The notes beneath the pieces are model-generated. The model was not told the origin of the DNA and did not search any database. It worked only from the letters and a program-made list of their open reading frames with translations. Of a stretch of DNA of 64,000 bases, positions 41,886 through 53,900 are shown piece after piece. This DNA is from Pedobacter hiemivivus. Lineage in GTDB: Bacteria; Bacteroidota; Bacteroidia; Sphingobacteriales; Sphingobacteriaceae. Each line of letters begins with the position of its first letter. Within the stretch, counting starts at the first letter, position 1. The translations under genes and the position numbers were made by a program. The stretch spans positions 1 to 64,000 of the forward strand of contig NZ_SJSM01000004.1 in assembly GCF_004331685.1 (NCBI RefSeq), read 5' to 3'.

Positions 41886-44439
41886 AGGTAGTGGATTGCG
41901 TTATATTAAATAAGAGGTTATTGACCAGTGTACCATCTACACTACGTAAAATGGTAAAACCTATTGATCCGGGTGTAGCAATTAGATTCAACTTTTCCAA
42001 TTGACCCTGATCAATTTTAGCAGAATATTTTCCCGGAAAAAAGCCCAGGTAAGAAAAATAACCATCTGCTTCCGAAACGGTTTGCGCGATTTTTACGAAT
42101 CGCTCGTTGTAAAAATTAATTGTTACCCCACCCTGACCTTTGTCTTCTCCTTGTTCCTTTAAAATAACTCTGCCCGACGCTTCCCCATATACCACAACAG
42201 GAATGGCTATATTCTTCACATAGTTAGGGTCGATAACAACGTTGTAATTCTTTTTAGGAAGTTTCCATGCCAACCGATCAAATCCGGAGGAATCCAGCTC
42301 AAGATTATAATTTGTATAAGCTTCGAGGTCAGTAATGCGGATAGTAGTGTCGCGGATGGATTGTGATATGCGACCGCCATTTATCCTTATTTTCAAGCCC
42401 TGAACCCGCGGTTCAGTCTTGTCTTGTCGGTTATTGCCATTCAGGTCCAGATAAGGAATTAACAATATCGCACCCTGGCCAATACTGGAATGGTTATTGA
42501 AATTTGTAAAGCCGGTTTTCCCGTCATGTATCAAACTGCCGCTTACAGCCTGAAGCAGTCTGACTTCGTCATTGCTCTTTCTTACAGATAGTCGGGTTAG
42601 TGCAAAGGAGAAATCATAACGCAAGCTGAGTTCAATATTGTTGACATCACTATTGAAATTCCGCTCATAAGATGCATTTATATAGCCATTCTTGAATACC
42701 CGTTTTTCAATTTCTGTTTTTATAGCCATAAAACTTTTGTCAACATAATTAAATTGTGCCTGCTGTGTAATCAATAGTGTTTTTAGCCTGGTCGACAAAG
42801 AAAAATTACTGAACACATCAGCATTTGTTCCTTTCAGAAAATATGAGTAGGTACTTACACTTCCATTATAGTTCCCCAAGGAAGCAGATAACATCCATTC
42901 AGCAGTCGTATATTTTGTATTTGGGAGCAGGATCTGCTGAAATGTTAACCTTGTATAGGCTGAAAAACTACGGCCTCGAATTGGAAAGGAAAGGATTGCT
43001 TTTCTGTCTTCCTCAAAAGTATTGTTAATGGCCGTTTGCCCCTTTTTGTACCAGGTGCTGTTTAGTTCCAGCTGTAAACCTGATGGCAGATTGTAACTTA
43101 ATACAGCTTTAGATCGTACATTATGATCGTACTCTCCGGATGCCAGCAAATTGGGCAGCAGACGTACAGAAGTATTGATGAAAGGGATTTTAGTGCCTGA
43201 AGTTATAGAAGAAAGATACTCAATACCGCCGCCGACAGTCACATTTCGACTAATTCCGTAATTACTACTAAAACGGGCAAAACGGGTACGCTTTGTATCC
43301 TCCACCATGCCCGTGCTGGCAAAGTACTCAAATTCATTTTTCGGCAAAAAATTGAAAGGTATATTAATATTCTGTTCCGTTGAACGTTCCTCTCCATAGG
43401 GACCATAAAAGCGCAATTTTATCACTGTATTTCCATATACAAGCGGCACATTAAAAGTGTAAAAACCTGAGGCATCTGCTTTCACATAATTGATCAGGAC
43501 TCCGTTAACATACAGTTCAACTGTCCAGTTTGGTTCTGTATTGTTACTTAAAGTATAGGTCCCGAACGAGCGCCTGTAAGTAGTAGCTGCGTTGGTCACC
43601 TGGATACCGATAATTGGCGCGTAAATAGAAGCGATAGATCGCCCCTGGATTTTCCCCGCAAGGAACTGTTTCGCAAAAGAACGATTATTGTCTACATATC
43701 GCCATAAATAATATTGCTGGCGCGGATTTAATTTTTCATTGTTATGATAATTGAGCACAACATTCGTCTCGCCCCCGGCAAGCATCCCCCCAAGGCCAAG
43801 GCTAACCCTCGCGTCCTTTGGTGTATTCTTATTTCCAGCAGAAGTGATGACCGCGTAGTCAGCTGCTCCGAAGTAAAACAAAGGATAATTCCGTCCGATG
43901 ATAGTATCTGCCTTAAATTCCCCCTTTAACCGGCTTAAATTATTACGCATTTGCTCCAGGCGTAGCTCACGAAGTACAGGTAGCTCCAGATCTGTACTGA
44001 GCACAACAGACAAGTTGCGAAAATTGAAGGTACAATTCAATCCAAAGATTTCACCGAAGTAATCCGTCCGCAGGTATAGCTCAGTCGCTGTTCTAATCAG
44101 ATCACCATCTTTAAGCGGATACACTTTATCACGGTAAATAATCTTGTTTTTGGCCAGATCGATAAAAAACTTAGCTTCCGGGTCAATGAATGTTCCGGAC
44201 ACCGAGTCCGGGTTGCCCGAGATGATATTGAGCTTCAAAAAGGTAAAAATATTTATAACCGGAAGATAAGCGGTTTCACCTTTGATCAACGCCGGGATTT
44301 CAGCTGCGCCAACACGCTGTACTTTTAAAAAGATAGATAGTTCTTCATACTCAGGATCTATTTGTGCCTGGGAAATTTGCACATTGAACATACAAAGACC
44401 GGTCATTAAGATCATATTTGCCATAAAGCTCCGCATCAT
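41866..44439 (-). CDS. FimD/PapC-like outer-membrane usher
   Basis: An 857-residue protein with a signal peptide (ending VQISQAQ) and an N-terminal domain (EELSIFLKVQRVGAAEIPAL). A large beta-barrel follows, interrupted near residues 305-370 by a plug-like domain: WTVELYVNGVLINYVKADAS, FYTFNVPLVYGNTVIKLRFY, then GPYGEERSTEQNINIPFNFL, as in chaperone-usher ushers. The second half of the barrel and a beta-sandwich C-terminal part (from DLNGNNRQDKTEPRVQG, with GASGRVILKEQG-like strand) complete the plan. It would export DUF4402 subunits delivered by the chaperone at 55582. It sits between a DUF4402 gene (19 bases) and the PAS gene (20-base overlap). Ushers are mainly known from Proteobacteria, so the call rests on the plug and gene context. 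Confidence 0.72.
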   Translation of the reverse strand: MMRSFMANMILMTGLCMFNVQISQAQIDPEYEELSIFLKVQRVGAAEIPALIKGETAYLPVINIFTFLKLNIISGNPDSVSGTFIDPEAKFFIDLAKNKIIYRDKVYPLKDGDLIRTATELYLRTDYFGEIFGLNCTFNFRNLSVVLSTDLELPVLRELRLEQMRNNLSRLKGEFKADTIIGRNYPLFYFGAADYAVITSAGNKNTPKDARVSLGLGGMLAGGETNVVLNYHNNEKLNPRQQYYLWRYVDNNRSFAKQFLAGKIQGRSIASIYAPIIGIQVTNAATTYRRSFGTYTLSNNTEPNWTVELYVNGVLINYVKADASGFYTFNVPLVYGNTVIKLRFYGPYGEERSTEQNINIPFNFLPKNEFEYFASTGMVEDTKRTRFARFSSNYGISRNVTVGGGIEYLSSITSGTKIPFINTSVRLLPNLLASGEYDHNVRSKAVLSYNLPSGLQLELNSTWYKKGQTAINNTFEEDRKAILSFPIRGRSFSAYTRLTFQQILLPNTKYTTAEWMLSASLGNYNGSVSTYSYFLKGTNADVFSNFSLSTRLKTLLITQQAQFNYVDKSFMAIKTEIEKRVFKNGYINASYERNFNSDVNNIELSLRYDFSFALTRLSVRKSNDEVRLLQAVSGSLIHDGKTGFTNFNNHSSIGQGAILLIPYLDLNGNNRQDKTEPRVQGLKIRINGGRISQSIRDTTIRITDLEAYTNYNLELDSSGFDRLAWKLPKKNYNVVIDPNYVKNIAIPVVVYGEASGRVILKEQGEDKGQGGVTINFYNERFVKIAQTVSEADGYFSYLGFFPGKYSAKIDQGQLEKLNLIATPGSIGFTILRSVDGTLVNNLLFNITQSTTYERAPK

Positions 44440-44458
44440 TCTTCTAGTCCGTTCCAGG

Positions 44459-44986
44459 TTAAGGTTGAATAAAAGTCACTGAAAAAGTGCCGCTATAATT
44501 GCCAGGCGGATTTGTTAGTGGATTGGTTAAGGTTAAGGTGCCGCCAATCCTGATCTGTGTACGGCCCGGAGAAGTTGCCGTAGCAATAAAAGGACTTCCC
44601 GGGTCGGCATTTCCGATGTGAAGATTAATACTTCCCCCATTGCTCCCAGAGAGGGTGACATCCGGTCCGTTTACAATAGTTATGAGCGTCCCCGGCTCTG
44701 CGTCAACCTCAAAAATCGCCGGGGAAAAGGAGAAACCCTGACTTGCCTGGATCACACTTCCTGTAGTTGATCGGGAACCATCGGGGTAAATGATCACTGT
44801 TCCGCCCGAGCTTCCCTGGTAAAAGGCACCAAAAATAAGTCCTTGTGCTGGGTTAATATAAACCACTACTGGCCGCGGTGGGTTCTCTGGAGCCAATGAC
44901 AATGCTCTGTTTTTTAGTTGTGCACATACCGAAAATCCACTAAATAAGGCTGCTAGTAAACATATATATCTTTTCATCTTCTTCAT
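44459..44986 (-). CDS. DUF4402 pilin-like protein (second copy)
   Basis: A 175-residue exported protein: signal peptide (YICLLAALFSGFSVCAQ), then a beta-rich domain with LIFGAFYQGSSGGTVIIYPD and SRSTTGSVI, LTIVNGPD-like strands, and the ending GNYSGTFSVTFIQP. The PDGSR-x4-G block and the G-x-Y-x-G/S-...V-T-V ending are shared with the protein at 56498, so both are of the DUF4402 type. It is likely a subunit carried by the chaperone and exported by the usher. It lies five bases behind the giant adhesin gene and 19 bases before the usher gene. Confidence 0.72.
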   Translation of the reverse strand: MKKMKRYICLLAALFSGFSVCAQLKNRALSLAPENPPRPVVVYINPAQGLIFGAFYQGSSGGTVIIYPDGSRSTTGSVIQASQGFSFSPAIFEVDAEPGTLITIVNGPDVTLSGSNGGSINLHIGNADPGSPFIATATSPGRTQIRIGGTLTLTNPLTNPPGNYSGTFSVTFIQP

Positions 44987-44991
44987 TTAAA

Positions 44992-47900
44992 TCATCTGCT
45001 ACTGATTAATATCTTTTTGCTATGTGTGCCTCTTGGTGTTATAAAACTTACCACGTAGACCACATCTGGGGCCAGTCCGGTAAGCGGGTATTCCCCATTT
45101 CCTTCAATTTGTCTTCGCGAAATGACCTGCCCCATGATGTTGCTGATGATCAACTGTCCCCGCTGTGCTGTTAGCAATCTAATCTTTACATACATCGTTC
45201 CACCAGATCCATATATGGTATAAATATCCCCATCTGTTTCGTTGGCCCCATTTTTGGCCGTGCAGCGTAAAGAAAACCGGTTTTCAATCGTTCCTTTCTT
45301 CAAGGATACTGTGTAAATCGGGTTCCGCTGTAAATCTTGATTAGCGCCTGTTACCGCATCTGTGAGGTAAAGATTTAGGTTAGCCGGCCAATTTTCGAGA
45401 TTTCTAAGGTTAAATGTAATATTGCCGTCTTTCTCTATCTTTATTCCAAGAGGTATTACTGTGCTTGTATCGAGTTCCGACAGCGCATTGATCACTAATT
45501 TGGAGGTGCTTTCAGCTATTGTGTATAAATTTGGAAGTTCTCCATTGTCATTCATCAGCTTAACTGCTTCCAGTTGCTTGTCGAAGCCCTGGGTTGCCTG
45601 TCCGTTTGTGTAAACCACAATCGGGTCTGAAGATTGTGCGTGATCTGAAAAATTAGCACTAAACCTGAGCAGCATACGTGGGCTTGAATTCACATTCCTT
45701 GCTGTGCTCATGATAGATTTATGAAAAACAGGCGCAAGGTCATTCACTCTTACACTATTATTCATAGCCAGTGTTGAGGTTACGGGATAGGTACCGTCGC
45801 TTACATGAACAAAAAAGCCTTGCATAGAGGCGATAACCGGAGCAGCTATGCCATCGCTGGAAATACCATTGACATAAGTACTATAGCCTCCAGTGTATTG
45901 ACTCACACTTCCTGAGTTAAAGAAATATACCGCATTGTCTATGTTTGTCCTGGTCCATCCACTCGAAGCATCCCAGTTGATTGGTGAAGGGTAAGGGTTT
46001 CCGACCAGGTTAAATCCTTTCGTATACAATTGATTATGATTGTATAAAGTAGTGCTTAATGCCCCATTACTTACTGTACCAGCCATGTTCACTGTTTTTG
46101 ACGAAGTTGATGACCCGAAATCTGCTGCATATCCCTGTAATGGCACCAATGGATTTGAAGGATTGGTGTAAGAAGTAAATCCGCTGCTTACCTTATCCTC
46201 TATGTAATTATAAAAGTTGGGAAAGGAGGCATTTAGGTCAACTGTTGCCGCAAAGCTATTTACCGTTGCGTTCTGAAAAGGCGCACTGAAATACTTATAT
46301 CCGAAGCCGGCGGCAAGGTACCTTTGCATGGTTACACTACCAGTTACACTACCGATACCACTTCCGTCAATCAGGGCGGTTTTAGTCGTCGTTGATGCCA
46401 GCTTAAGGTAGCCCGCTGAATTAAACTGCCCAGTACTTACCAGAAGAATATCCGTAAGGTCCAATGAACCGCCTAAAGTTACTCCAGCAGTATTGTTAAT
46501 CGTTAAGTTCCTGATCCGGTTTCCAGTAAAAGCAGCTCCCGCTATATTTTGCGCAGCTGAACCGTTCATTTCAATCGTTCCGTCACTCACGATAAAACTT
46601 CCGTTGTTGCTGATGCTCCCGCCTATTTTTAAGGTCTGGCTGTTGATGTCCAGTGTACCGGCGGTAATAGTCACATTGTTCTTAACGATAAGGTCGGAAG
46701 ACATAAGTGGAACGGTTACATTGCTGCTGGCAAGACTTAAATTATAAATAGGATTGGTTGAGTTGATATCCATGGTCTGTGCCGCGGCTGTTGAAGCATT
46801 CCCCATTTGTAGCGTTCCGCCGATAAAGCCGGTTCCGGTGGTGCTAAGGTTTCTGTACCCTAGGTTTTGGCCGGCACTTCCGCCCGCATTTTGAATCACG
46901 ATGGTTCCCCCAGACATGCCAAATGTAGCGCCCGGTCCATCCATGTTAAAGGGGGCGATACCTGCTGTGGTACTTCCCAAAGTATTTATGGTCATTGTTC
47001 CGCCTTGTACATCAAGTGTCCAGGCTTCACTGGGATTACTAATTGCTGATGCCAGGTTAAAATTTCCGCCGGCAATTACAAAATGCGCTGTGCTCTTAGG
47101 TAATACATAATTGTTTGCTGTGCTACCCATATTTAATGCACCACCTGTAACTTTAACAAGTCCGGCAACCGTCCAGTTCATGTCAGGTGAAATAATGATT
47201 CCTGCGTTTACCCATAAACCGGCAGTAGCAGGTATTAAAAAATTATCTGTTGCAATGTCGGCTGTAAAAGGACTAAGGCTTACCGTTGAACTGTTGAGCT
47301 GGAATGAACCGTTACGGAGGGTCAGAAATCCATCTGGGGCAGAGAAATTAGCGGCTGTTACCTCAAGGTAATTGGTATTTAAGGTACCCATGTCCGTAGT
47401 GATGCTGTTAAAACTTGTTGTGGTACCTGCTCCTGTTATGGTTTGAACTCCATTTTTATTAAATGTAGTATTACCTGAACTGTTTGCGTCAGGTCTTAGG
47501 TTCAGTGTTCCGTTGTTTGTTACATCTCCACTTATTGTTAACAGGTGCGTCGCATCAGAAATGGTGGCCACATTTAGTGTCGCTCCGCTAGCTATTGTTA
47601 TACCTCCGTCTACAGTAATTTTTTGTACTGTTGTATTCGTTCCGATGCTGACAGTTCCCGACGTTATACTAAGATTGTTGTTAATTGTCGCATCCAAAAG
47701 GCTAACTATGCCACCGGAATTTGCTGCATCAAGATTGTAATATGGAATTGTTGTTACAGTTTGATCTGTCGGACCGTTATAACTGATTGTGGAAGCGTTT
47801 GCTGCTGTATTTGTTGTAGCGCTTCCTGTAACAGCTAAAGTGCCTGCAATTCCTGTTGTACCAGTATTAAATGTCTTTAACCCTGCATTACTTAAGGTAA

Positions 47901-50900
47901 GCTGGTTATAATTAAACGCCGGGATAGTTTGTGGTTCGCTGCCATTAAAATTAACCGTGCTTCCCGTTATGGTATAAGTATTGGTGCCTGGGCTAAATGT
48001 ATTTGCAATGCCAATGGTGCCAGTACCTGCAAGTGTACGGCTTCCTGTTGAGCTGCTGGTCAGGTTATAGTAATTGTATGCCGGAATTGTCTGGGCAGTA
48101 CCGCCGATAAATCCTACTGTACCATTGCTTACATCAACTGTTCCGGATACTGATGGAAAGGCAGCCGCGGTATTAAATGTTCCGGAATTGAGGCTGAAAT
48201 CTCCGGATACTGTTAAAGCGTTTCCTGCATTTGTAGTCAATATAAGTCCGGTATTGCTGAGCAATAAATTCTTTGTAACCGCAACTACGTTAATGTTTAT
48301 CGTATTTGCCCCAGTTAATTCCACATTATCAGTAGCGGTAGGTACGCCATCCACGTTCCAGTTCGCCGCATCGCCCCAATTGCTTGTTCCTGCACCGCCA
48401 TCCCAGGTCTTAATAAAAATGCTCATTTCCCCAATTTGGAATTCAGCAAATTCTGTAAGCCCTGTGGCCTGTATCGTCGTAGATGCTGGAGTTCCGACCA
48501 TTGGATAAGTCCAGGAGCCACGGGCAAATGCGCTAAACCCGCTAAATCCACCAACAATAAAGGCGCTGGTTGCTACGCCTGCGTCCAGGTCTGCAGCTAC
48601 AAAATTAAAAGTTACATTATAGGTGGTAAATGCGATTCCGCTATTTTCCAGGGTCCAGAACCGGTTCACGCTTTTGCTTGCATTGATGGTGGAACCGCTG
48701 ATTTCAGGATGGTCGCCTGAGGTAGTTGAAGCGATCAAATCACCTGCAGTAGTCACACTTGCAAAAGTAAGGGAAACAGGCGTATAACTTATGGTATCAC
48801 CAATCTCAAAGGTTTTTGTGGTAGGTCCGGTAGCTATGTTTTTCTGCAGCCGGCCATTTATCCAGCCCGTATTCTGAGCGGCACCGGTAATGTTACCTGT
48901 AGAAGATTGAGTAAGTACATTGCTGCCGGTCTGAATGTTCCCTGCTGTAAAGTTCAGCGTCCCGTTTACGCCGACATCCGATAAAAGCTGTACTGAGCCG
49001 GCAGTTTTGCTGACCGTTAAATTATTGAAGGGAGAAATGCTGTAAATATTCTGTACAGCAGCTCCATTCATGGTAAAGGTAGAAGTATTGCGGTTCAAAG
49101 TGCCGTTGTTGGAGATATTACCCGCAATTAAATGAGCATAGCTCCCCGCATTCAGGATGGCCCCGCTATTTATAGTAAGATTATTGGTGATCGTCCATGC
49201 GGAGGAAGGTGTGATCCCGGCGGTATTGGTATTGGAAATTACAACATTACGAAATGAGGTAGGGCTACCCGCCAGGGTCGTTGCGCCAGCACCGCCAAAA
49301 ACTACCGTACCTGTGCTTGAGAAAATACTGCCCATGTTTATAGTGGCAGCTGTTGTTGGAATAAAGTTTAAGGTGCCGCTGCTGGTTATCGTGCCATTAT
49401 TTGTCAGTGCCCCCAATAAATTATGCGTAGGGTTTCCTCCGGTAAATGAGACACCACTTCCCACCGTGAGCGCGTATAATATAGTCCATCCAACACTCGG
49501 GTTTACACCACCAGTGTTATTGATGTTCAAAAAGCCAAATTGAGGAGCAGACGTCGAATTTAAAACCGGTGATACGGTACCGTTAAAATTCACGGTTAGC
49601 GCAACCGTGTTCACTGCATTGATCAGGCTTAGCGTCTGCACCACATTTCCGGTAAATGTAGTACTGCCTAAATTGTATAAAATACCACTATTGATGAGGT
49701 CGCCGTTCATCGTAATATGGAGGGTTGATCCTCCGTATAAAGCTCCGGTACTCGTAATGTTCAGTAAAGTGTTAAAAGTCGCATCATTTACAATGGTATA
49801 GCTTCCTGTAACGGTGGCCTTATGGAAGGTGTTATTTCCTGTTATGTTTTTAGTGGCGCCTGCAAAAAGGACTGTGCTTGCAGATGGGATGTAAGTTCCG
49901 CTATTGATCCAGTTGCCATTCACCGTAAGGGTATTGGAGCCGCCATCAAATGTAGCGCCCGTTTCAATGGTCAGATCACCATTAACAGTAATCGGCGTAT
50001 AGAGTATTTTCAGTCCGGTATCCCTGAAGGTTAAATTTCCGTACACCACACCCGGTAAAAGCAGGTGCTGCGTGCCAGTACCATTGAAAATCACGGTGCT
50101 AAGCGGACCTAAAGCGTAATTGGCAAATTTATTAGGTGCATTATCTGCCGCAATAATTAAGGTACCTGCATCTGCGATGATAGCTGTGCCACCGACCACA
50201 GTCCTGTTAAAAAAGAAGGATTTGATGTCCAGTGTTCCCGATGTTCCGGTAAGATTCCCTTTTAAGGTCACATCCCCGGTAAGGACAGCGATAGTGCCTA
50301 CCGGTTTATTTATTTCCAGATTATTGAAGGTAGATGCTGTGATGGTCTGTGTTCCGCCGCCATTAAAAACTGTTTTTGTTCCGGCATCATTATAAGTACC
50401 ACTGTTCGCCCAGTTGCCTCCGATGTATAAAATGCTGTTATTGTGGAGTGTTGCCCCGGATGAAATGCTCACATTTCCTATAATCGTAGTCGCTGAAAAA
50501 TTATCCAGTTCCCCGGCGGTTACCGTTAGGTTACCGCCAATACTGAGGGTGTTGTTGATTTCCGCCGCAGCTGCACTTTTGTTAATGGTCAGGTTGTTAT
50601 AGCTTACCGCACCAATGACCTGGTTGGTTATGCCACTGTAAGTAACAGTTCCCGTGCCGGGGGTAAAGGTTCCGTTCACATAATTATGGTTTACAGAGAT
50701 GATCAGGTTTCCTGTCCCGCTAAAAACAACATTTGCGCCGCCCGACTGGGTAAGGGAGCCGCCCAGGGTTACGGTTCCTGTACCAATGTTCAGATTGATG
50801 GCATGGCCACTTGTTCCGTCGCTCAGGGATAAGTTTCCGTTTACGATGAGGGATTGATTACCGGCGTTGATGGTATGTGTTACATTACTGCTCCAGGTTC

Positions 50901-53900
50901 CATAGATATCGCCTGAAGTAAGTGAGCCCCCGCTCGCCATAGAAAGGGTTACCGCTTGTGCACTTCCAAAATTTATATTCTTAACATTTACCGTACTGCT
51001 AATGGTTGGCTGATTACTGAAAGTTATGGTGCCTAAATTTACAATATCCGTAGCCGATGGCGGTGTTGATGCCGAGCCCTGAACGGTTGTCCAATTGGCG
51101 GCGGTATTCCAGTTTGTACTTACGCTGCCGTTCCATTGCACTACATTTGAATTGTCGGAAAGGGTCCAGCGATTGGTAATATCTGGTACGAGCGTTTGCT
51201 CCACGTAATTGGCTGTCGCATCATTGGCTGTTTTACCAGAAGCCATCCATGAAGTTCCATTGTAGTGCCATAATCCCATAGTGGACTCATTGCTGCCGTT
51301 GAGCTCGGTGTCTTCATAATGCAGGCGGAGCGTAGCGCTGGTATAGGTGCCCGATGAAACGGTAATGGTGTAGAACCTGCTGATCGAGCCACCAAAGGGG
51401 AAATCACCCAGGGGGCCAACAACAACGGATACGGTTACACTGTTGATGCCTGAAGGCCCGGAGAAAGTGACCAGATTGTTAGGTCCTTCAAAAGCATAGG
51501 CTACACCTGTTGTAAAAACATGGTTTCGCTGAATATTACCCAGTATAATTCCGTTGCCAGTCCTGGTGCCGGTTATGGTAAGGGTATTTGATCCACTAAG
51601 CAGGGTGCCCAGTGTCATGTTCACCGTCGCCGCAGTTATATTACTTTGCAGGATTACACCAGTAGTCGCTGTGGTATTGTTTACAGTGAGGATATTAAAA
51701 GTTGTGGCCCCGGTAATATTAGAGGGTTGATTTCCAAGGAACTGTATCGTACTTGTACCTGCAGTAAAAGTCCCTGAATTATTCCAGTTGCTGTAAATGG
51801 AATGAGTAAAGGCGCCAGGTATAAATGTGGTACTGGTACCGATGGTAAGGCTGTTATTTATCGTTAAAGCGCCGATAGCGGTTTTGTTGTTTCCGTTAGA
51901 AAGGCTAAGATTGTTATAGGTAATGGCATTGATGTTCTGAGCTGCGCTACTGTTAAAATTTACGGTATTGGGCGCCGAAGAACTGACATCCAGTATGCCC
52001 GAAGTGATGGTCAGGGCACTTGCGATCCCCAGCGTTGAACTGGCTGATAATTGCAATGAAGTGCCATTAATCGTTGTATTGAAAAGATTGGCGGTTCCGC
52101 TTAATGTAGCTGTCCCGGTAAATGTTGCCGTTCCAGCTGTCGCAGATAAACTGCCATTGACCGAAAGGCTGGAAGAGATCGTAAAATTAGCCGTCGAAGT
52201 AATGGTGCCGGCTACAGAAAGTATCCCGAAACTCATTGTACCTGCGCCAGAAATTGTCTTTGAAGTTCCGCTCATGGTAGTAGCGCCAGTACTTGTTGTA
52301 AAGCTTCCACTTACTGATAAATTGCCGGTAATAACCAAGGCCTCAGTCGTGCTTACTGTGCCGCTGATCGTTAGGTTATCAGGTGAAATCCCTGTTCCAC
52401 TAATGGTTTTGCTTGTGCCGGTCATTAGGACGGTTCCGCCGGAAAGCTGGCTGAAAGATCCGGAGCCTGTAGTCGCAAGGTTTCCTGTTAAGCTAATACT
52501 GCCTGCCGAAAAGCTAATTAATGAAGCCGCAATAGTAAGGTTATTAAAATTCTGCGTGCCCGCCCCACTTACCGTCCTGCCCGGTCCGGTAAACGTAAGG
52601 CTGCCGGTGTTACCATTAAATGTTCCATTATTTACCCAGTTCCCACCAATGCTGTGTGAAAAGCTACTGCCGTTAAATGTAGTGGAAGCGCCAATAGATA
52701 CATTTCCGTTGACGGTAATTATTGCTGCGGCAGTAAAAGAAACAGAGGTGCCGGCCGCTAAATTGCTGTTCAGGTTCCCGAGTACGGTTAGTGCTGTTGC
52801 TGGAAATGTTTTTACGGCTGCGCCGCCTGAACTGCTTAGCGTAAGATTTCCATACAATTGATTCGCCACAGTTTGGGCGGTTCCTGAATATTCTACCGTA
52901 CTGGCTACCACCAAAGTATTGGCGGTAAAATTAACCGGGTAAGTATTTGTACCCCCTATTTTTAAAGTTGCATTATTGGCTACCATCAGTGTACCCCCTG
53001 CGGTTGCCCTGTTGGCGGTAAAAGTACTTAGATCAAACGCTCCGCTGTTTACAGAAAGGTTACCACTTATACTGATGTTTGTATTTAGGGTAACTGTGCT
53101 AGCTGTATTTGCGATGACAAGGTTATTAAAGGTGGTGCTGAATGTGCCTGCAATGACCTGTGCTGTTGTGTTGTTGAAAGTTACAGTTGCTGTCCCTGCT
53201 GTAAATGCGGTGGTTGAAACATTATTTGTCCAGTTTCCTTTAATGGTCAGGTTAAAGTTGTTCGCATTTAATGTGCCTGCGGTAAGCAGCAGGTTGTTAT
53301 TTACGGTAATTGCTGCGGGTAAAAGCAGACCATTGCTGTTATTCAGCGTTAGATTAAAAAAGGAAGCGATCCCGGAGAAGGTTTGTTGTGCGCCGGTACC
53401 ATTAAAATTGACCGTTCCCGTGTTCGTAAATGTGCCGTTGTTGGTCAGCGTGCCGGCAACATTAAGTGTGCCTGTACCAGTCAAGGTTACGCTCGCCCCT
53501 GTGTTAATGGTTAGGTTTTTAGTGCTTACACTGGTGCTGATATTCGGCATTCTCGTTGCGTTGGCGGCGATGATTACATCTGTGGATGAACCTGGAACAA
53601 CCCCGTCGCACCAGTTTCCGGCGGTTGCCCAGTCTGTGCTTAGGTTGCCAGTCCACTGCCCTGTGTTACCTGTTGAGGTAACACTGACATACGCTACTGA
53701 GGCTACCGCACAGCCGGCTACTGTGGCTTGTACAGTATAAATACCTGCATAGGCGGCCGAAAAGGTTAAACCAGGGTTTTGTAAGGACGAAGTAAAGCCA
53801 TTTGGGCCAGTCCAGGAATAGGTGGCCCCGGCCACTGTTGTAGCGGTAAGGTTAAGTGTTGTCCCTGCGCAAACGGGTGAATTACTTCCGGCGCCATCCG

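Noticed and set aside
51968..53740. Two long plus-strand frames (51968-52861 and 52976-53740), and several others such as 48074-48508, 49157-49543 and 50120-50395
   Set aside because: They are antisense to the giant adhesin gene and made of Val/Pro/Leu-rich text that mirrors its Thr/Asn/Gly repeats. The adhesin frame has signal peptide, domains and sorting signal.
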